Origin: Microbacterium bovistercoris
GTDB lineage: Bacteria; Actinomycetota; Actinomycetes; Actinomycetales; Microbacteriaceae
NCBI RefSeq assembly: GCF_003387575.1
Contig: NZ_QUAB01000018.1
Span: 1-64,000, forward strand
Direction: 5' to 3'
Length of the DNA stretch: 64,000 nucleotides
Shown one piece after another: positions 33,516 through 42,622 of this stretch. The translations under genes were made by a program, and so were the position numbers. Position 1 is the first letter of the stretch, and every line of letters starts with the position of its first letter. A model generated the notes under the pieces. It saw only the letters and a program-made list of their open reading frames with translations, was not told where the DNA came from and made no database searches.

Positions 33516-33935
33516 TCAGGCCGAGGGGTGCCCGACGACCCCCTTGCGCAGCAGCGCGTTGCCGTACTTGCGGGTCTCGCCCGTGCGCACCATCAGGTAG
33601 GCGCCCTTCGCGACGTCGTAGTACGCGAATCGCTCCACGAACCGCGTCGTCGCCTCATCGGTGCCGGCGGCGGCCATCAGCTCGCGCTGTATGTCGAGCA
33701 CCGCAGCATCCGCCGACTCCATGAGGTCGATGCCGGGGGCGTCGTCCAGCGGCAGCACGGAGCGGATCGCCGCGACGACCTCGGGAGTGGAGGTGCCGGG
33801 CAGGTCGATCACCCTCTCGCCCAGCGCCCACGCCGGGAAGTGCGCGTCAGCGACGACCACGGCGTCGGAGTGTCCCATCCGGTCGAGGTGCAGCAGCAGC
33901 TCACCGGTGAGCAGTGGGTTGATTCCTTCGAGCAT
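33516..33935 (-). CDS. fucU: L-fucose mutarotase (RbsD/FucU family)
   Basis: 139 residues. The family motifs DRMGHSDAVVVADAHFPAWA (catalytic His and Asp) near residue 18 and TGETRKYGNALLRKGVVG at the C-terminus match FucU, which interconverts alpha and beta L-fucose so that the right anomer reaches the dehydrogenase. The length fits FucU and not the slightly shorter RbsD. Third gene of a minus-strand operon after the dehydratase and dehydrogenase. Confidence 0.9.
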   Translation of the reverse strand: MLEGINPLLTGELLLHLDRMGHSDAVVVADAHFPAWALGERVIDLPGTSTPEVVAAIRSVLPLDDAPGIDLMESADAAVLDIQRELMAAAGTDEATTRFVERFAYYDVAKGAYLMVRTGETRKYGNALLRKGVVGHPSA

Positions 33936-33959
33936 CCGACGGCCTTCCTGTCGTTCGAA

Positions 33960-34925
33960 TCATGCCGGGATGAGCGAGCGCTCCGCGAGCTCCGCCCACA
34001 GTGCGTCGGGGATCTCCGCGTGCATCCGCTCGGCGTTCTGACGCACAGAGTCCGCCTTGGCCGTGCCGACCACGACGGTCGCCACGACCGGATGCCGCGC
34101 AGGGAACTGCAGTGCGGCGGCGGGCAGTTCGACGCCGTGCTTCGCGCACACCGCGGCGAGTTCGCGCGCGCGATCCAGCACATCGGCCGGCACCGCACCG
34201 TAGTTGTAGGTGCCGCTCGCCGCCGGCGACGAGGTCGCGAGCAGCCCGGAGTTGAACACCGCAGCATCCACCACCCGCACGCCTCGCTCCTCGCAGGTCG
34301 GGAACAGATCCTCCAGCGCCAGCTGCTCCAGCAGCGTGTAGCGCCCCGCGATCATGACCAGGTCCAGGTCGCCCTCGCGCACGGCACGAGCTGCGACGGC
34401 GGCGTCGTTCACGCCGATGCCGATCTCGCGCACCAGGCCCTCGTCGCGCAGCGCGGCGAGGGCGGGCAGCCCGTCGCGCATCCCCCACTCGAGGTCGTAC
34501 ACGTCGGGATCGTGCAGGTAGAGCACGTCGACCCGGTCGAGACCGAGCCGCTCCAGCGAGTCATCCAGGCTGCGGCGGACGCCCTCCGGGCTCGGATCGA
34601 ACCGGCGGATCAGGTCGTCGGGCACGTCGAAGGCGTTCTCCAGGTCGCGACCGCCCGCGTACGCGGGGTTGGGCTCGAGCAATCGCCCGACTTTCGTCGA
34701 GATGACGAACTCGTCGCGCGGCTTGGTCTGCAGGAACGCGCCGAGACGGCGCTCGCTCAGGCCCAGTCCATAGTGCGGGGCGGTGTCGAAGTATCGGATG
34801 CCGCTCTGCCAGGCGGCCTCCAGCGCGGCCTCGGCCGCCTGATCGGAGACCGCCGTGTAGAGGTTGCCGATGGATGCGGCGCCGAAGCCGAGTGGGCCGA
34901 ATCCGACCTTCGCGTCAGGCGACAT
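33960..34925 (-). CDS. L-fucose (D-threo-aldose) 1-dehydrogenase, aldo/keto reductase
   Basis: 321 residues. The AKR tetrad appears as Asp and Tyr in [18 protein letters not shown], Lys in [10 protein letters not shown] and His in [11 protein letters not shown]. It oxidises the sugar C1 to the 1,5-lactone with NAD(P)+. Its start overlaps the dehydratase stop by 11 bases. The fucose assignment rests on the neighbouring mutarotase, fuconate dehydratase and later pathway genes. Paralog of 15551-16498. Confidence 0.9.
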   Translation of the reverse strand: MSPDAKVGFGPLGFGAASIGNLYTAVSDQAAEAALEAAWQSGIRYFDTAPHYGLGLSERRLGAFLQTKPRDEFVISTKVGRLLEPNPAYAGGRDLENAFDVPDDLIRRFDPSPEGVRRSLDDSLERLGLDRVDVLYLHDPDVYDLEWGMRDGLPALAALRDEGLVREIGIGVNDAAVAARAVREGDLDLVMIAGRYTLLEQLALEDLFPTCEERGVRVVDAAVFNSGLLATSSPAASGTYNYGAVPADVLDRARELAAVCAKHGVELPAAALQFPARHPVVATVVVGTAKADSVRQNAERMHAEIPDALWAELAERSLIPA

Positions 34926-36201
34926 GCTGCCCCCTCCAGGTGTACTCGGCGATGCTCCCGGCCTTCATTTCCATGCCGTTGCCCGGCGCCGTCGGCGCCG
35001 TGTACGAGCCGCCCCGGATGTCGGTCGGCACGACGAAGTGCTCGTGCAGGTGGTCGACGTACTCGATCATCCGCCCCTCTCGGGTGCCGCTGACGGCCAC
35101 GAAGTCGAACATCGACAGGTGCTGCACGGCCTCGCACAGGCCGACGCCCCCGGCGTGCGGGCACACGGGCACGCCGAACTTCGCAGCCAGCAGCAGGTTG
35201 GCGATGTTCTCGTTCACGCCGGCGACGCGCACCGCGTCGATCTGCATGACCTCGATGGCCTGCGCCTGCAGCAGCTGCTTGAAGATCATCCGGTTCTGCG
35301 CATGTTCGCCGGTGGCGACCCGGATCGGTGCGACGCCGCGGGCGATCTCTGCGTGGCCGAGCACGTCGTCGGGGCTGGTGGGCTCCTCGATCCAGGCGGG
35401 GTGGAACTCCGCGAGGGCGTTCACCCATTCGATCGCCTCGGACACCTCCCAGCGCTGGTTCGCGTCGATCGCGATCGGGAAATCGGGTCCGCACACCTCA
35501 CGGGCCTTGCGGAACCGGCGGATGTCGTCCTGCAGATCGGCACCGACCTTGAGCTTGATCTGCGTGAAGCCGTCGGCCATGGCCTCGCGGGCGAGGCGCT
35601 CGAGCTTCTCGTCGGAGTAGCCCAGCCAGCCGGGGCTGGTGGTGTACCCGGGGTAGCCGGTGGCGAGCAGCTGCCGCTCGCGCTCCTCGCGGCCCTTCTC
35701 TGCGGCGCGGAGGATGCCCAGCGCATCCTCGCGGGTGAGGGCGTTGGTCAGATAGCGGAAGTCGACCAGGTCGACGATCTCGTCCGGCGTCATCCGGCTG
35801 AGCAGCTGCCACAGCGGCAGACCCGCGCGCTTTGCCTTGATGTCCCACAGGGCGTTGATCACGGCGCCGATGGCCATGTGCATGACGCCCTTCTCCGGAC
35901 CGAGCCAGCGCAGCTGGGAGTCGCCGATGATGTCGCGGAAGGTGCCGCCCATGTCGTCGAGCAGCGGCTCGATCTCACGGCCGACCAGGTGACCGGCGAG
36001 CGCGTCGATCGCGGTGACCTGCACGTCGTTGCCCCGGCCGATCGTGAAGACGAACGCGTGCCCGGCATCCCCGGCATCCGTCCGCACGATCACGTACGCG
36101 GCCGAGTAGTCGGGGTCGGGGTTCATCGCGTCCGAGCCGTCCAGACTCAGCGAAGTGGGAAAGCGGATGTCGCTGGTCTCCAGCGCGACGATACGGCTCA
36201 C
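34915..36201 (-). CDS. L-fuconate dehydratase (enolase superfamily)
   Basis: 428 residues, GTG start with AAGGAG upstream. It dehydrates L-fuconate to 2-keto-3-deoxy-L-fuconate. N-terminal capping domain [20 protein letters not shown] and IGRGNDVQV; barrel residues Lys in [12 protein letters not shown], metal ligands in [18 protein letters not shown] and VATGEHAQN, and His in [10 protein letters not shown]. These segments agree closely, from my knowledge of the family, with the characterised Xanthomonas L-fuconate dehydratase. First gene of its operon and divergent from the diketo-acid hydrolase gene. Confidence 0.93.
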   Translation of the reverse strand: MSRIVALETSDIRFPTSLSLDGSDAMNPDPDYSAAYVIVRTDAGDAGHAFVFTIGRGNDVQVTAIDALAGHLVGREIEPLLDDMGGTFRDIIGDSQLRWLGPEKGVMHMAIGAVINALWDIKAKRAGLPLWQLLSRMTPDEIVDLVDFRYLTNALTREDALGILRAAEKGREERERQLLATGYPGYTTSPGWLGYSDEKLERLAREAMADGFTQIKLKVGADLQDDIRRFRKAREVCGPDFPIAIDANQRWEVSEAIEWVNALAEFHPAWIEEPTSPDDVLGHAEIARGVAPIRVATGEHAQNRMIFKQLLQAQAIEVMQIDAVRVAGVNENIANLLLAAKFGVPVCPHAGGVGLCEAVQHLSMFDFVAVSGTREGRMIEYVDHLHEHFVVPTDIRGGSYTAPTAPGNGMEMKAGSIAEYTWRGQHVA

Positions 36202-36228
36202 AGGGCTCCTTCGATCACTTGGAGTGTA

Positions 36229-36244
36229 AACATCGGATGTCTAT
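36229..36244. promoter_or_regulatory. Putative operator in the divergent fucose promoter region
   Basis: ACATCGGATGT (36230-36240) is a near-palindrome with arms ACATC and GATGT, in an A/T-rich stretch (GTAAACATCGGATGTCTATA) midway between the divergent dehydratase and hydrolase genes. TCGGATGTCT (36233-36242) recurs exactly, inverted, at 40414-40423 between the lactonase and regulator genes. The candidate binding protein is the FadR-type GntR at 40445-41125. Confidence 0.6.
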
Positions 36245-36289
36245 ACTGTCAACGAGCACACCGATGCGCCGACGAGGAACAGGAGAACC

Positions 36290-37150
36290 ATGAAGTTCGC
36301 GCGACTTGGAGAGGCCGGGAGCGAGACGCCCGTCGTCATCGACGGCGACCGCACCTTCGACCTGCGCCCCGTGACATCCGATGTGAACGGCGACTTCCTC
36401 GCCGACGACCCCGTGGGGCGCACCCGGGCGGCGCTGGACGCCGGCTCGCTGCCGGAGATCACGGATGCCGCGTCGCTGCGCATCGGGTCGCCGATCGCCC
36501 GTCCGAGCGCGGTGATCTGCATCGGCCAGAACTACGCCGCCCACGCCCGCGAGTCGGGGGCCGAGCCGCCGACCGTGCCGATCATGTTCCTCAAGACGCC
36601 GAACACCGTGGTGGGCCCCGACGACACCGTCACCATCCCCCGCGGCAGCGAGAAGACCGACTGGGAGGTCGAGCTCGGCATCGTCATCGGCACCCGCACC
36701 GCGTACCTCGACGCCGTGGAGGACGCCGCGGCGCACATCGCCGGCTACGTCGTGGCGAATGACGTGTCGGAGCGCACCTTCCAGATGGAGGTGTCCGGCG
36801 GCCAGTGGTCGAAGGGCAAGATCGCGTTCGGCTTCAATCCGACCGGCCCGTGGCTGGTCACCGCCGACGAGGTCGACCCGCAGAACCTGCGCCTGCGCAG
36901 CTGGGTGAACGGCGAGCCCCGCCAGGACTCGGACACGTCCGACATGATCTTCGACGTGCACACGATCGTGCATCACCTGTCGCAGTACGTCACGCTCGAG
37001 CCGGGCGACCTCATCCTCACCGGCACACCGCAGGGCGTGGCGTTCGGCGGGAAGTTCCCGTACCTGAAGGCCGGGGACGTCGTCGAGGTCGAGATCGAGG
37101 GCCTCGGTCACCAGCGCCAGGAATTCGTCGCATGGGAGGCGGGCAAGTGA
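36290..37150 (+). CDS. 2,4-diketo-3-deoxy-L-fuconate hydrolase (fumarylacetoacetase family)
   Basis: 286 residues of the FAH superfamily; in this pathway the enzyme splits the diketo acid into pyruvate and L-lactate. The fold signature is complete: CIGQNYAAHARESGAEPP, metal ligands in DWEVELGIVIG and YVVANDVSERTFQ, then LRSWVNGEPRQDSDTSDMIF and LILTGTPQGVAFG. GAACAGGAGAACC gives a good ribosome site. Followed by the SDR gene after a short repeat. Confidence 0.9.
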   Translation: MKFARLGEAGSETPVVIDGDRTFDLRPVTSDVNGDFLADDPVGRTRAALDAGSLPEITDAASLRIGSPIARPSAVICIGQNYAAHARESGAEPPTVPIMFLKTPNTVVGPDDTVTIPRGSEKTDWEVELGIVIGTRTAYLDAVEDAAAHIAGYVVANDVSERTFQMEVSGGQWSKGKIAFGFNPTGPWLVTADEVDPQNLRLRSWVNGEPRQDSDTSDMIFDVHTIVHHLSQYVTLEPGDLILTGTPQGVAFGGKFPYLKAGDVVEVEIEGLGHQRQEFVAWEAGK

Positions 37151-37176
37151 CCGCCCTTCGACAGGCTCAGGGACCC
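37151..37176 (+). repeat. CCTTCGACAGGCTCAGGGAC repeat between coupled genes
   Basis: The spacer between the hydrolase stop and the SDR start consists almost wholly of CCCTTCGACAGGCTCAGGGA, a word I recognise as a common dispersed intergenic element in Micrococcales genomes. It replaces any Shine-Dalgarno sequence for the SDR. No other copy is seen in this window. Confidence 0.5.
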
Positions 37177-37920
37177 ATGCTTGACGGACTGGTGGCGATC
37201 GTCACCGGCGGAGCATCCGGCATCGGCGCGGCCATCGCTGCGGCGCTGCACGACGAGGGCGCGAAGATCGCCGTCCTGGACCGCGACATCTCTGGCGCCG
37301 ACGAGCGCTTCGCCGCGTTCACCGCCGACGTCTCCGACCGTGCATCGGTGGATGCCGCGGTCGCGGCCGTCGCGGAACGCTTCGGGCGCATCGACATCGT
37401 GATCAACAACGCCGGCGTCGGCGCTCAGGGCGACATCGCGGCGAACGACGACGACGAGTGGGCGCGCGTGCTCTCGATCAACGTCACCGGCATCGCCCGC
37501 GTCACCTCGGCGGCACTGCCCTGGCTGCGGAAGTCGCCGTCGGCGGCGGTGTGCAACACGGCATCCATCGCATCCACCACTGGCCTGCCGCAGCGGGCGC
37601 TGTACTCCGCGTCGAAGGGCGCGGTATCGGCGCTCACCCGCGCGATGGCCGCCGACCACCTGCGCGAAGGCATCCGCGTCAACGCCGTGAACCCCGGCAC
37701 CGCCGACACCCCGTGGGTGGGCCGCCTGCTCGACTCCGCCGACGACCCGGCCGCCGAGCGCGCCGCGCTGAACGCCCGTCAGCCGCACGGCCGCCTGGTC
37801 TCGCCCGACGAGGTCGCCGGTGCGGTGCTGTACCTGGTGTCCCCGGCATCCGGGTCGACGACCGGAACCTTCATCGAGGTCGACGGGGGCATGGCGCAGC
37901 TGCGCCTGCGCCCGGAGTGA
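37177..37920 (+). CDS. 2-keto-3-deoxy-L-fuconate 4-dehydrogenase (SDR family)
   Basis: 247 residues from ATG 37177 (MLDGLVAIV); upstream codons lie inside the hydrolase gene and its spacer repeat. Classical SDR: TGGASGIG at about 10-17, NNAGVG near 86, catalytic Ser in ASIASTTG and Tyr/Lys in ALYSASKGAV, then VNAVNPGTADTPWVGR. It oxidises 2-keto-3-deoxy-L-fuconate to the 2,4-diketo acid. An in-frame GTG at 37148 would give an unusual repeat-encoded N-terminus. Confidence 0.9.
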   Translation: MLDGLVAIVTGGASGIGAAIAAALHDEGAKIAVLDRDISGADERFAAFTADVSDRASVDAAVAAVAERFGRIDIVINNAGVGAQGDIAANDDDEWARVLSINVTGIARVTSAALPWLRKSPSAAVCNTASIASTTGLPQRALYSASKGAVSALTRAMAADHLREGIRVNAVNPGTADTPWVGRLLDSADDPAAERAALNARQPHGRLVSPDEVAGAVLYLVSPASGSTTGTFIEVDGGMAQLRLRPE

Positions 37921-37929
37921 CTCCCCGTC

Positions 37930-37967
37930 CCGAAGGCCGCCCGCGCACCGCGCCGGGCGGCCTTCGG
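37930..37967. terminator. Bidirectional terminator hairpin between SDR and sulfatase genes
   Basis: CCGAAGGCCGCCCG and CGGGCGGCCTTCGG form a perfect 14-bp stem with a 10-base loop between the convergent genes. The 51-base gap contains little else. No T-tract. Confidence 0.8.
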
Positions 37968-37971
37968 TGTC

Positions 37972-39489
37972 TCAGGCCACCCGCTCGTGCGGCTGGTCGA
38001 GCACGGGCCGCACGGGGCGACCCGGCACCAGCGCGCCATCCGCGACGAACCCCTCGGGCCGGCCGCGCAGATCGGCGATCAGGCGCGCACGGCACGCCTG
38101 CAGAGCGGATGCCGCGGCGGCATCCCCCGAGCGATCGCGCAGCTCGTGCGGATCCACGACCAGGTCGAACAGCTGCTCGGCGCCGGTGCCGGACAGCCAC
38201 ACGTACTTCCACCGGCCCGCACGGATCCACTGCATCGAGTGTCCGAGCGCGATGTGCTCGCCGTGCAGGTGCGGCTCGTCCTCCGCCAGCTCGGCGGCCG
38301 GCACCGCGGCGTCTCGCGCACCGGGCGGCAACGGCTGCCCGGTCCACGGCGCCGCCTCCCGCACCGACACCGCGTCGCGCAGGTCCCGTCCGTCGACGTC
38401 GTCGGGCACCGGCACCCCCGCGCAGGCGAGCAGCGTGGGCATGACGTCGCGCAGCTCGACGATCTCGTCGCTGACCTGCTGGGCGTCGATCGTGGGGCCG
38501 GCGAGGATCATCGGCACCCTGGACGACCCCTCATACGGATATCCCTTGCGCCACAGGTAGTGGTCGCCGAGCATATCGCCGTGGTCGGAGGTGAACAGGA
38601 TGTAGGTGTCGTCGGCCACGCCGAACTCCACCAGGATCTCGAGGAACCGGTTGATCTGCGCGTCGATGTGGCTGATGTGGCCGTAGTACCCGGCGCGTGC
38701 CCGGTGCGCGGTGCGCGCGTCGTAGTGCGCGACGTTCGCGTCGGGCAGTGCGTCGTTGCGCAGGTGGTCGAACTCCCCCGCCCAGTCTCCGACCGGCGGC
38801 TCGACGGCCGGCGCGTCCAGGTACTGCTCGAACGCCCACGCCGGCGGGTCGTAGGGCGCGTGCGGGCGGTGGAAGGACAGGTACAGGAAGAACGGCCGCG
38901 TGGGGTCACGGCGGTACAGCCAGTTCTCCGCCTCGGTCACGACCCAGTTCGTCGGATGCAGCCGCTCGGGCTTGTCCCAGGGCCGGGCCACCACCGAGTT
39001 GCAGTTGATCCCGTTCTCCAGATAGTCGTCGACCGCCGACGAGCCCGCCTGTGCACGCAGCCAGGTCAGGTAGTCGTCGTAGAACCGGGCATCCCGCTCC
39101 CTCCGCCGGGAGTGATGCAGGTAGCCGTCGTGCAGGATGACGTCGTCGAACCCGATCCGCACCCGCTCCGGCGAGTAGTGCATCTTGCCGATGGCCTGCG
39201 TCTGGTACCCGCCCGCCGACAGCGAGCGGGGCAGCGTCTCGGCGATGTCGAAGTCCACGCCGTCGGCATAGCCGACCCGGCGGTGGTGCTCCTGCGACAG
39301 CCCGGTCAGCAGCGCCATCCGTGCCGGCACGCACGTCGGCGTCGCGGAATAGGCGTTCGAGAACCGCACGCCCCGCGCGGCGAGCGCGTCGAGGTAGGGC
39401 GTGCGGACGATCGGATGCCCGTCCGCGGAGAGGCAGTCGCCCCGCCACTGATCGACGCAGATGAGGACGACGTTCGGCGATGAGGGCAT
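37972..39489 (-). CDS. Type I sulfatase, putative carbohydrate sulfatase
   Basis: 505 residues from ATG 39489 (MPSSPNVVLICVDQ). No signal peptide, so it acts on imported sugars. The formylglycine signature TCVPARMALLTG (C-x-P-x-R, Cys about residue 53) is intact. Metal ligands lie in VLICVDQWRGD and LFTSDHGDMLGDHYLWRKG; FFLYLSFHRPHAPYDPP is also typical. Maturation needs a formylglycine-generating enzyme, not in this window. It follows the lactonase gene at once (starts before the -3 base of its stop) inside the fucose cluster, which points to sulfated fucose or a similar deoxysugar as substrate (inference). Confidence 0.9.
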   Translation of the reverse strand: MPSSPNVVLICVDQWRGDCLSADGHPIVRTPYLDALAARGVRFSNAYSATPTCVPARMALLTGLSQEHHRRVGYADGVDFDIAETLPRSLSAGGYQTQAIGKMHYSPERVRIGFDDVILHDGYLHHSRRRERDARFYDDYLTWLRAQAGSSAVDDYLENGINCNSVVARPWDKPERLHPTNWVVTEAENWLYRRDPTRPFFLYLSFHRPHAPYDPPAWAFEQYLDAPAVEPPVGDWAGEFDHLRNDALPDANVAHYDARTAHRARAGYYGHISHIDAQINRFLEILVEFGVADDTYILFTSDHGDMLGDHYLWRKGYPYEGSSRVPMILAGPTIDAQQVSDEIVELRDVMPTLLACAGVPVPDDVDGRDLRDAVSVREAAPWTGQPLPPGARDAAVPAAELAEDEPHLHGEHIALGHSMQWIRAGRWKYVWLSGTGAEQLFDLVVDPHELRDRSGDAAAASALQACRARLIADLRGRPEGFVADGALVPGRPVRPVLDQPHERVA

Positions 39490-39491
39490 GG

Positions 39492-40397
39492 TCACGACGC
39501 TACTCCCGGCGCCGGTCGCCGGATGCCGTAGAACGCCAGAGCGTTGCGCCAGAGCAGCTTGTCGACCTCCAGCCCCCGATCCGTCGCCCATTGGGCGATC
39601 GTGTGGCACCAGTCGTCGCGCACCCCTTCCATGAAGAAGTCCTCACCGCCTTCGTCGGAGGCGTGCATGGCGGACACCGGCCAGTCGCTCCCCCACATCA
39701 GCCGGTCCTCGCCGAAGGCGTCGGCCACGACGTCGAGGAACGGCTCCAGCTGGTCCTCGTCCCAGCGCCCTCCGGCCTCCGCGGGCAGGCCGGAGAGTTT
39801 GACGTGCACCTGCGGATGGCGCGCGAGATCGGCGATGTCGCGCCGCCATTCGGCGGTGGGGCGCAGCGGCGCGTCATCGGTCCCGACGGCGGGTTTCCCG
39901 AGATGGTCGAGCACGATCCGCAGGTCGGGCACGGCTTCGGTGAGCGCCGTCACATCGGGGATCTGATGGTCGCGCACGCAGGCGTCGAAGGTCCAGCCGC
40001 GGGACGCCACGGCGCGGGCGCCCTCGATGAACTTCGGGGTGCGGGCGAATCCGTCCTTCTCACCCTGCAGCAGGTGCCGCACGCCGACGACGCGCTCGAA
40101 CGCGGCCAGTTCGTCGAGGTGCGCGAGCGTCTTGCGTCCCCGGTCCAGGCGGGCGCCGGCGACGATCGCGACGACGCCGGTCTCGGGGGCGATCGATGAG
40201 ACCCAGCGCACCTCGTCGATCGTCTGCTTCTCGACCGGGTCGGCCTGCACGAAGATCGCGAACTGCTCCTCCACGTCTTCGATCCGGTCGTCCAGGAGCT
40301 GCTCCGCGGCATAGGCGGTGTCCAGCTCACCTTCGAGCCATCGGTAGGTGAGGACCTCGGGGTCCCAGAGATGCAGGTGGGAGTCGACGACGCGCAT
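39492..40397 (-). CDS. L-fucono-1,5-lactonase (amidohydrolase-2 family)
   Basis: 301 residues from ATG 40397 (MRVVDSHLHLWDP). The metal motif HLHLWDP is at the N-terminus, RHLLQGEKDGFARTPKFIEG near 115, VLDHLGKPAVG near 165 and LMWGSDWPVSAMHASDEGG near 250. This set defines the COG3618 lactonases. It hydrolyses the product of the fucose dehydrogenase to L-fuconate. CAGTAT and six bases precede the ATG, a possible leaderless start. Divergent from the GntR gene with the shared operator between. Confidence 0.9.
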   Translation of the reverse strand: MRVVDSHLHLWDPEVLTYRWLEGELDTAYAAEQLLDDRIEDVEEQFAIFVQADPVEKQTIDEVRWVSSIAPETGVVAIVAGARLDRGRKTLAHLDELAAFERVVGVRHLLQGEKDGFARTPKFIEGARAVASRGWTFDACVRDHQIPDVTALTEAVPDLRIVLDHLGKPAVGTDDAPLRPTAEWRRDIADLARHPQVHVKLSGLPAEAGGRWDEDQLEPFLDVVADAFGEDRLMWGSDWPVSAMHASDEGGEDFFMEGVRDDWCHTIAQWATDRGLEVDKLLWRNALAFYGIRRPAPGVAS

Positions 40398-40413
40398 GCG
40401 TCCATACTGCCGC

Positions 40414-40424
40414 AGACATCCGAC
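40414..40424. promoter_or_regulatory. Putative operator between lactonase and FadR-type regulator genes
   Basis: AGACATCCGA (40414-40423) is the exact reverse complement of TCGGATGTCT at 36233-36242 in the other fucose divergent promoter. It sits 17 bases before the lactonase start and 21 bases before the regulator start, so one bound protein could control both directions. Confidence 0.6.
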
Positions 40425-40444
40425 CATTGTGCGAGGATGTGGCC

Positions 40445-41125
40445 ATGGCAGTCACTGACGAGGCGATCGAGAAGATCAAGGCGATGATCGTCTCCGGAGA
40501 ACTCGGCCCCGGCGACCGGCTCCCTCCGGAGAAGGAGCTCGCCGAGCGGCTCGGTCTCTCGCGCAACTCCATGCGCGAGGCGGTCAAGGCCCTCGAGGTC
40601 ATCCGGGTGCTCGACGTCCGCCGCGGCGACGGCACCTACGTCACCAGCCTCGAACCGCACCTGCTGCTCGAGGCGATCACCTTCGTGGTCGACCTGCACG
40701 ACGACGACTCGCTGCTCGAGCTGTTCGCCGTGCGGCGGATGCTGGAATCCCAGGCGACGGGTCTCGCGGCCGGCAACGCCACCGCCGAGCAGGCGACGGT
40801 GCTGCAGGACGAGGTCGCTTCGGTCGATCCGGAGACGGTCTCGCTCGACGACCTCGTCGCGCACGACATCCGCTTCCACCGCGAGATCGTGCGGCTGACC
40901 GGCAACGGCTACCTGGCCAGCCTGATCGAGAGCCTGAGCAGCCAGACCGTGCGGGCGCGGGTCTGGCGCGGCCTCACCGAGCAGAACGCGACGGCCCGCA
41001 CGCTCTCCGAGCATCAGGCGATCGCCGACGCGATCGCGCAGCACGACTCGGCGCTGGCCATGTCACTCGCCACCGCGCACGTCGCCGGCATCGAGCGCTG
41101 GCTGCGCCAGGCGGCAGAGGCCTGA
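40445..41125 (+). CDS. GntR-family (FadR/FCD) regulator of the fucose cluster
   Basis: 226 residues from ATG 40445. The winged helix PPEKELAERLGLSRNSMREAVKALEVI is followed by the wing VRRGDGTYVTS, typical of the FadR subfamily. The FCD domain has LFAVRRMLESQATGLAAGN, DIRFHREIVRLTGNGYLASL and EHQAIADAIAQHD, with the His and Asp metal positions. Divergent from the lactonase and next to a copy of the shared operator. The ligand is probably an L-fucose-derived acid (inference). Confidence 0.9.
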   Translation: MAVTDEAIEKIKAMIVSGELGPGDRLPPEKELAERLGLSRNSMREAVKALEVIRVLDVRRGDGTYVTSLEPHLLLEAITFVVDLHDDDSLLELFAVRRMLESQATGLAAGNATAEQATVLQDEVASVDPETVSLDDLVAHDIRFHREIVRLTGNGYLASLIESLSSQTVRARVWRGLTEQNATARTLSEHQAIADAIAQHDSALAMSLATAHVAGIERWLRQAAEA

Positions 41126-41132
41126 CCGCGAC

Positions 41133-41495
41133 TCAGCCGCCGACGACACCCTCGAACAGTCCGATGTGGTTGCCGTCGGGGTCGACGATGACCGCCCACC
41201 AGCTGCTGTCGGTGATCGCAGACTTCTCCATCGCGACGCTGCCGCCCGCGGCCTTCGCTGCGGCGACCGTGTCATCGATGGAGTCGACCTCGACGTACGA
41301 CCGCGGCTGCGTGAAGCCGTCGTCGCGCGGCGCGAGTCCGCCGCCGCTGATCCCGTTCGGCGCCTGCCACATCGGGTAGCCCTCGAATCCGGGCATCTCC
41401 GAGATGTCCCAGCCGAACAGGCCGGAGTAGAACGCCATCCCCTTCGCCATGTCCGAGACCGGGATGTCGATGTGAGTGATGTCTCCGTGCGCCAT
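41133..41495 (-). CDS. VOC-superfamily (glyoxalase-like) protein
   Basis: 120 residues, one vicinal-oxygen-chelate domain: THIDIPVSDMAKGMAFYSGLF at the N-terminus and WWAVIVDPDGNHIGLFEG at the C-terminus, with RSYVEVDSIDDTVAAAKAAGG between. It lacks any specific enzyme signature. GGAGAGGAGAGG precedes the start. Convergent with the regulator upstream; no clear pathway link. Confidence 0.87.
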   Translation of the reverse strand: MAHGDITHIDIPVSDMAKGMAFYSGLFGWDISEMPGFEGYPMWQAPNGISGGGLAPRDDGFTQPRSYVEVDSIDDTVAAAKAAGGSVAMEKSAITDSSWWAVIVDPDGNHIGLFEGVVGG

Positions 41496-41572
41496 GAACC
41501 TCTCCTCTCCTGGTCCCCCAGGGCAAGTCTGCGCCCGGCACGCACGTCGGACAAGGCCGATACCCTCGATCC

Positions 41573-42622
41573 ATGAGCGAATGGGTCAGTTCCGCCATCC
41601 GCGTGCTCGAAGCCGACGGCAACCGTTCGGCCGACACGCACCTGCATCTCTTCCCCCTCCCTACCGAGTGGGGCATCGATCTGTACCTGAAGGACGAGTC
41701 GGTGCATCCGACCGGTTCGCTCAAGCACCGCCTGGCACGCTCGCTGATCCTCTACGGCCTGGTCAACGGTCTCATCGACGAGAACACCACGCTGGTCGAG
41801 TCGTCCAGCGGGTCGACGGCCGTCTCCGAGGCCTACTTCGCGCGGATGCTGGGACTCGAGTTCGTCACGGTCGTGCCTCGCTCGACCAGCCAGGAGAAGA
41901 TCGACCTCATCGAGTTCTACGGCGGCCGCTGCCACCTCGTCGACCGTGCCGAGGACATCTCGCCCGAGGCGCGCCGCCTGGCCGCCGGATGCCGCGGCCA
42001 CTACCTCGACCAGTTCACCTACGCCGAGCGCGCGACCGACTGGCGCGGCAACAACAACATCGCCGAGAGCGTGTTCAGCCAGCTGTCGCAGGAGCGGCAT
42101 CCGATCCCGTCCTGGATCGTCGTCGGCGCGGGAACCGGCGGCACCAGCGCGACCTTCGGCCGGTACGTGCGCTACCGGCGGCACGAGACGAAGGTCGCGG
42201 TCGTCGATCCGGAGGGCTCGGCGTTCTACGCCGGCTGGAAGGGCGACGCGGATGCCACGGGCCAGCCCTCGAAGATCGAGGGCATCGGCCGGCCCCGCGT
42301 CGAGGCCTCGTTCGTGCCGAGCGTGATCGACGAGATGATCCAGGTTCCGGATGCCGCATCCGTCGCCGCCATCCGGCTGCTGCGCGAGCGCACCCTGTAC
42401 TGGGCCGGCGGCTCGACCGGCACGAACCTCATCGGTGCGTTCCAGCTGATCTCACGGATGCGCGCTGCCGGTGAGACGGGCAGCGTGGTCACCCTGATCT
42501 GCGACAGCGGGGTGCGCTACGCGCAGACCTATTACAACGACGAATGGGTGGCCGCGCAGGGCTGGGACCTCGCACCGCACCGCGCGCAGTTGGAGCGGTT
42601 CCTGGAGTCCGGGGCCTGGTGA
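41573..42622 (+). CDS. PLP-dependent cysteine synthase/desulfhydrase-like enzyme (Cds1 type)
   Basis: 349 residues, fold type II PLP enzyme. The cofactor Lys is residue 51 in [19 protein letters not shown]. The loop [20 protein letters not shown] binds the substrate carboxylate, and [19 protein letters not shown] binds the PLP phosphate. Its length and N-terminus fit the actinobacterial L-cysteine desulfhydrase Cds1 better than CysK or CysM. TACCCT and exactly six bases precede the ATG, with no Shine-Dalgarno, so it is probably leaderless. Confidence 0.87.
   Translation: MSEWVSSAIRVLEADGNRSADTHLHLFPLPTEWGIDLYLKDESVHPTGSLKHRLARSLILYGLVNGLIDENTTLVESSSGSTAVSEAYFARMLGLEFVTVVPRSTSQEKIDLIEFYGGRCHLVDRAEDISPEARRLAAGCRGHYLDQFTYAERATDWRGNNNIAESVFSQLSQERHPIPSWIVVGAGTGGTSATFGRYVRYRRHETKVAVVDPEGSAFYAGWKGDADATGQPSKIEGIGRPRVEASFVPSVIDEMIQVPDAASVAAIRLLRERTLYWAGGSTGTNLIGAFQLISRMRAAGETGSVVTLICDSGVRYAQTYYNDEWVAAQGWDLAPHRAQLERFLESGAW

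Noticed and set aside
33516-33935. D-ribose pyranase (rbsD)
   Set aside because: The GETRKYGNALLRKGV end and the fuconate genes beside it favour FucU.
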